From an uncultured bacterium (lineage in GTDB: Bacteria; Pseudomonadota; Alphaproteobacteria; SP197), in the NCBI GenBank assembly GCA_938014945.1, contig CALLQH010000111.1, forward strand, positions 1 to 51,857: a stretch of 51,857 nucleotides of DNA, read 5' to 3'. The notes under the pieces are model-generated. The model saw only the letters and a program-made list of their open reading frames with translations. It had not been told where the DNA came from and made no database searches. Within the stretch, counting starts at the first letter, position 1. Each line of letters opens with the position of its first letter. A program made the position numbers and the translations under genes. Below are positions 48,970-51,857 of this stretch, piece by piece.

Positions 48970-50058
48970 ATGACCATCGAACGCATCACGGCCTATGCCA
49001 TCCGTTTCCCCTTCCTTTCCGGCGGTTTCACCACCTCCTACGGCCGCCGCACGGGACTGGCCAACATCCTTGTCGCCATCGAGGCGGACGGAGGCACCGG
49101 CCATGGCGAGATCTGCCAGCCGACCGGCAAGCCGCCATCGCCCCTGGATGGCGGGCAGCTTGCCGTCACGCGCCGTTTCCTTGCTGCGCTTCCCGGAACC
49201 GGTTCGGGCGACATCGCCGGCGCTGGCGCCTTGCTCGGCGATGCGCCGCGCAACCTTCACCATGCCGTGCAGACCGCGTTGCTCGATCTGATGGCGCAGC
49301 GTGCGGGAGAGCCGCTGGTCCATCTGCTGGGCGGACGCGGGACACAAGCCATGCCCGCCTATGTTTCCGTCGGCAGCGACGGTCCGGAGGTGATGGCGCG
49401 CGCCATGGAGGTTGCCCGCCAGCAGGGCATCACCCGCTTCCAGATCAAGCTGGACGGCGATGCAGAGGGCGACCTTGAGCGTGTGCGGGTGGTCGCGGCC
49501 GGTTTGCGCCAGGGTGAAACGGTGCTCGCCGATGCCAACGGCGGCTATGGGCTCGCCGATGCCGAACGGTTGCTGGAGGCGCTGCCCAGGGGCGACATCC
49601 TGATCGAGGAACCCTGCGCCGGCTTCGAGGACAACCTTGTTCTGGCGCGCAACAGCGGGCGTCCCCTGGTGCTTGACCAGTGCCTGCTTTCCCTTGCGCA
49701 CTACGCGCGGGTTGTGGCTGAGGGCGGTGTCCATGGCGTCGTCATCAAGCCGACCCTGCTCGGCGGCCTGCAGCCGGCACGGGCGGCGCGCGATCTCTGC
49801 AGTGCGGCGGGCCTTGCCATGCGCATCGACGATTCCTGGGCGGCCGATGTCGGCAGTGTCGCGGCCCTGCATCTTGCGGCCGGCGCCCCTGAACATCTGC
49901 TGCTCTCCACGCTCGACATGCGCGATTATTTCGACGGCGCCATGTTCGCGGGCGGGCCGGTGACGCGCGACGGCAGGGTGACGGTCCCCGACGATCCCGG
50001 CCTGGGGCTGACGGTGCTGCCGCAGGCTCTGGGCGAGCCTCTGTTCACCCTGTGCTGA
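48970..50058 (+). CDS. Enolase-superfamily protein, MLE subgroup-like
   Basis: A 362-residue enolase-superfamily enzyme. Metal ligands are Asp188 (LADANGGYG), Glu213 (LIEEPCAG) and Asp236 (VLDQCL). The lysines are Lys160 in QIKLDGD (the first Lys of KxK is Gln) and Lys260 in VVIKPTLLGG, which is the muconate lactonising/dipeptide epimerase type of arrangement. Such members include cis-3-hydroxyproline dehydratases and proline-betaine epimerases, both of which would fit the amine theme, but no residue proves it. It is divergent from the amine oxidase with an 87-bp gap. It is not a close copy of the pair at 28131-30399. Confidence 0.88.
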   Translation: MTIERITAYAIRFPFLSGGFTTSYGRRTGLANILVAIEADGGTGHGEICQPTGKPPSPLDGGQLAVTRRFLAALPGTGSGDIAGAGALLGDAPRNLHHAVQTALLDLMAQRAGEPLVHLLGGRGTQAMPAYVSVGSDGPEVMARAMEVARQQGITRFQIKLDGDAEGDLERVRVVAAGLRQGETVLADANGGYGLADAERLLEALPRGDILIEEPCAGFEDNLVLARNSGRPLVLDQCLLSLAHYARVVAEGGVHGVVIKPTLLGGLQPARAARDLCSAAGLAMRIDDSWAADVGSVAALHLAAGAPEHLLLSTLDMRDYFDGAMFAGGPVTRDGRVTVPDDPGLGLTVLPQALGEPLFTLC

Positions 50059-50122
50059 TCGTCTTGCCGCGGCCCGCGCGCGTGCCTATGGTCTGCCTCC
50101 GCTTGGGCAATGCGAGCAGCGC

Positions 50123-51187
50123 ATGAAGCCGATCCGCGACTGGTTCCACCACACCTTCTCCGATCCGCAGGTCCTGCTGCTGACGGTGCTGCTGGTCGTT
50201 GCCGTGGTGGCGATCATCTTCGTCGCCGAGATGGTCGCGCCGGTGATCGCCGCCCTGGTCATCGCGTTTCTGCTCGACGGTCTGGTCGAGCGCCTGAAAC
50301 TTCGCGGCGTGCGCCATATCGTGGCGGTGATCGGCGTCTATGTCGGCTTCGTGCTCGCCTCGGCGGCCTTCCTCATCCTGCTGCTGCCGCTGCTGACGCG
50401 CCAGACCATCGAATTTGCCCAGCGCATTCCGCAGATGACCGGCGCCATCCGCGACCTGCTGCTGACCCTGCCGGAGCGTTACCCCGATTTCATCACCGCC
50501 GAGCAGGTCCATGGCGTCATGGGCGATCTCGGCCGGTCGATCACCGGCCTTGTCCATTCGCTCGCCTCCATGGCGGGCGCCTCGGTGGAGATCCTGCTCA
50601 CCGCCATCGTCTACATCATCCTCGTCCTGCTGCTGGTCTTCTTCATGATCAAGGACAAGACGAAGATTCTCGCCTGGCTCGCCAGTTTCCTGCCGCGCGA
50701 ACGCGGCCTCACGACATCGGTCTGGCAGGAGGTCAACGAGCAGGTCGGCAACTATGTGCGCGGCAAGTTCTGGGAAATCGTCATCGTCGGCCTGGTCACC
50801 TGGATTGTCTTCGCCCTGCTGGGCGTCGATTTCGCCATCCTGCTTGCGGTCATCACCGGATTTTCCGTGCTGATTCCTTACGTCGGCGCCGCCGCGGTGA
50901 CAGTTCCCGTGGCGCTGATCGGCTTCGTGCAGTGGGGCTTCTCGCTGGAATTCGCCTGGCTGATGGTCGCCTACGGCATCATCCAGGCGCTCGACGGCAA
51001 CCTGCTGGCGCCCATCCTGTTCAGCGAGGTGGTCAACCTGCATCCCATCGCCATCATCGTGGCGATCCTGATTTTCGGCGGGTTGTGGGGCTTCTGGGGC
51101 GTCTTTTTCGCCATTCCGCTGGCCACCGTCGTTCAGGCGGTGATTCGCGCCTGGCCCAAGAACTCCGCCTGGCGCAAGCCGATCTGA
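50123..51187 (+). CDS. AI-2E family (PerM/YdiK-like) membrane transporter
   Basis: A 354-residue membrane protein of the AI-2E exporter/PerM family with about seven to eight hydrophobic segments. It opens with LLTVLLVVAVVAIIFVAEMV, has a large soluble loop at roughly 90-150, then FMIKDK, the VNEQVGNYVRGKFWE block and GFSVLIPYVGAAAVTVP, followed by QALDGNLLAPILFSEVVNLHP. These last motifs define the family. The name refers to E. coli TqsA; most members have other or unknown transport roles, so quorum sensing is not implied. It starts at ATG 50123, 64 bp after the enolase-family gene. Confidence 0.93.
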   Translation: MKPIRDWFHHTFSDPQVLLLTVLLVVAVVAIIFVAEMVAPVIAALVIAFLLDGLVERLKLRGVRHIVAVIGVYVGFVLASAAFLILLLPLLTRQTIEFAQRIPQMTGAIRDLLLTLPERYPDFITAEQVHGVMGDLGRSITGLVHSLASMAGASVEILLTAIVYIILVLLLVFFMIKDKTKILAWLASFLPRERGLTTSVWQEVNEQVGNYVRGKFWEIVIVGLVTWIVFALLGVDFAILLAVITGFSVLIPYVGAAAVTVPVALIGFVQWGFSLEFAWLMVAYGIIQALDGNLLAPILFSEVVNLHPIAIIVAILIFGGLWGFWGVFFAIPLATVVQAVIRAWPKNSAWRKPI

Positions 51188-51374
51188 GCCGGCCTCGCCG
51201 GGGGTGCTGCAACACATCGTTGTGCTGCATTGCGGCAATACGTACTTGCCAACCAATCTTGCATCCTTACCATGGAGCCAATCCCGAAAACGGGGACGGT
51301 TAAGAACGTTTGTGGCGCTGGCGCGCCGCAACAGGCGCGAATGTCGCGTTGTGGGGAACTGGGAGCGTGGGCCC

Positions 51375-51857
51375 TTGCTGAAGCTGATCGTAAAACGGCT
51401 GTTCCTTGGCCTCATCACCCTGCTGGCGATCTCGGTGATCGTGTTCATCGGCACCGAGATCTTGCCCGGTGACGTTGCGCAGGCGGTGCTCGGACAGGCG
51501 GCGACGGAAGAGACCCTGGCCGCGCTGCGCGCCACCCTGGGCCTCAACGAGCCGGCCTACATTCGCTATTTCACCTGGCTCGGCAATTTTCTCACCGGCG
51601 ATCTGGGCGTGGCCCTGACCAACGGCATGCCGCTCGATCGCATCATCGGTCAGCGCCTGACCAATACGATCTATCTGGCGCTCTACGCCGCGGTCGTTGC
51701 GCTGCCTCTGGCGCTCGGCCTTGGGCTGCTTTCGGCGGCCTGGCCGGAAGGCACCTTCGACCGCACGGTTTCCTCATTCTCCGTCTTCTACATCTCTGTA
51801 CCCGCTTTCGTGATCGGGCTGATTCCCGATCTGCTCTTTGCCGTGCGCGCCTTCGGC
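51375..51857 (+). CDS. ABC transporter permease DppB/OppB type, N-terminal part (cut by window edge)
   Basis: The first 161 residues of a dipeptide/oligopeptide permease. The reading frame gives LLKLIVKRLFLGLITLLAIS as first membrane segment, EILPGDVAQAVLGQ, then the LGLNEPAYIRYFTWLG block and FLTGDLGVALTNG, the usual OppB/DppB N-terminal order. I chose TTG 51375 because GGGAG lies about nine bases upstream and the family starts at this Leu/Met; GTG 51351 would add eight residues. It probably opens an operon that supplies the membrane part for the binding protein at 45770 or the one at 39897. The 187 bp before it hold no gene. Confidence 0.88.
   Translation, partial: MLKLIVKRLFLGLITLLAISVIVFIGTEILPGDVAQAVLGQAATEETLAALRATLGLNEPAYIRYFTWLGNFLTGDLGVALTNGMPLDRIIGQRLTNTIYLALYAAVVALPLALGLGLLSAAWPEGTFDRTVSSFSVFYISVPAFVIGLIPDLLFAVRAFG

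Noticed and set aside
50123..51187. Quorum-sensing autoinducer exporter
   Set aside because: The AI-2E family name is historical; there is no luxS or other signalling gene nearby and most members have different or unknown roles.
1..51857. tRNA, rRNA, CRISPR arrays, insertion sequences, phage or attachment sites
   Set aside because: None was seen on reading both strands: no cloverleaf-like segments, no regularly spaced repeats, no transposase or integrase reading frames and no abrupt change in base composition.

Overview
The window is about 52 kb of very GC-rich, densely packed chromosomal DNA. Proteins start mostly at ATG with GGAG-type ribosome binding sites, and neighbouring genes often share ATGA or GTGA overlaps. 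Codon use, the two-membrane transport systems and the gene families present suggest a heterotrophic alphaproteobacterium, perhaps a marine or soil Rhodospirillales-like organism; this is inference, since there is no rRNA or other marker gene. I see no tRNA, rRNA, CRISPR array, insertion sequence, phage gene or integrase. The window looks like an accessory catabolic segment.

Layout. 1-1535: a cut-off MATE exporter and a sodium/calcium antiporter-like protein. 1657-7236: an ATP-dependent hydantoinase/oxoprolinase pair (HyuA, HyuB) followed by three small genes, one of them related to the TudS desulfidases. 7241-12392: a LysR regulator, an NTF2-like protein, a flavin-binding PNPOx-like protein, a metallo-beta-lactamase-fold hydrolase, a TPR protein and a two-TM potassium channel. 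12389/12488-14363: an MFS carrier and, facing it, an RraA/aldolase-like protein.

14428-19992 is a tightly coupled operon: (3R)-hydroxyacyl-CoA dehydrogenase-like SDR, two MaoC hydratases, an exported metallophosphatase, a DUF35 protein and an SCP2-type thiolase. It resembles acyl side-chain removal modules that end in a retro-aldol cleavage. 20005-28056 looks devoted to methylated amines and sugar acids. It holds an altronate/galactarate dehydratase-like enzyme, two tandem flavoproteins of the trimethylamine/dimethylamine/histamine dehydrogenase family, a betaine-type ABC binding protein and a CaiD-like carnitinyl-CoA dehydratase. 28131-33000 has two mandelate racemase-like enzymes, an EamA carrier and two tandem bicupins. 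33133-36307 has a TauE-like exporter, a DUF1989 protein and two DNA alkylation repair proteins. 36314-41708 is a minus-strand run of a HAD phosphatase, a MATE exporter, two secreted proteins and a peptide-type binding protein. 41769-45706 has a DoeB/aspartoacylase-like deacylase, a GntR regulator and a CocE-type hydrolase. 45770-51857 has a Tat-exported solute-binding protein, a flavin amine oxidase, a third enolase-superfamily enzyme, an AI-2E family membrane protein and the start of a DppB-type permease.

How the genes may work together. The clearest theme is uptake and breakdown of N-methylated and cyclic nitrogen compounds: betaine and peptide binding proteins, TMADH-like enzymes, a CaiD homologue, an amine oxidase, hydantoinase subunits and a DUF1989 protein. 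The points that most deserve a second look are the TMADH-like pair with different residues at the substrate-specificity position, the HyuAB plus TudS-like cluster whose desulfidase homologue lacks one expected cluster cysteine, and the acyl-CoA operon with an exported phosphatase inside it and two hydratase paralogues that differ at a catalytic residue.
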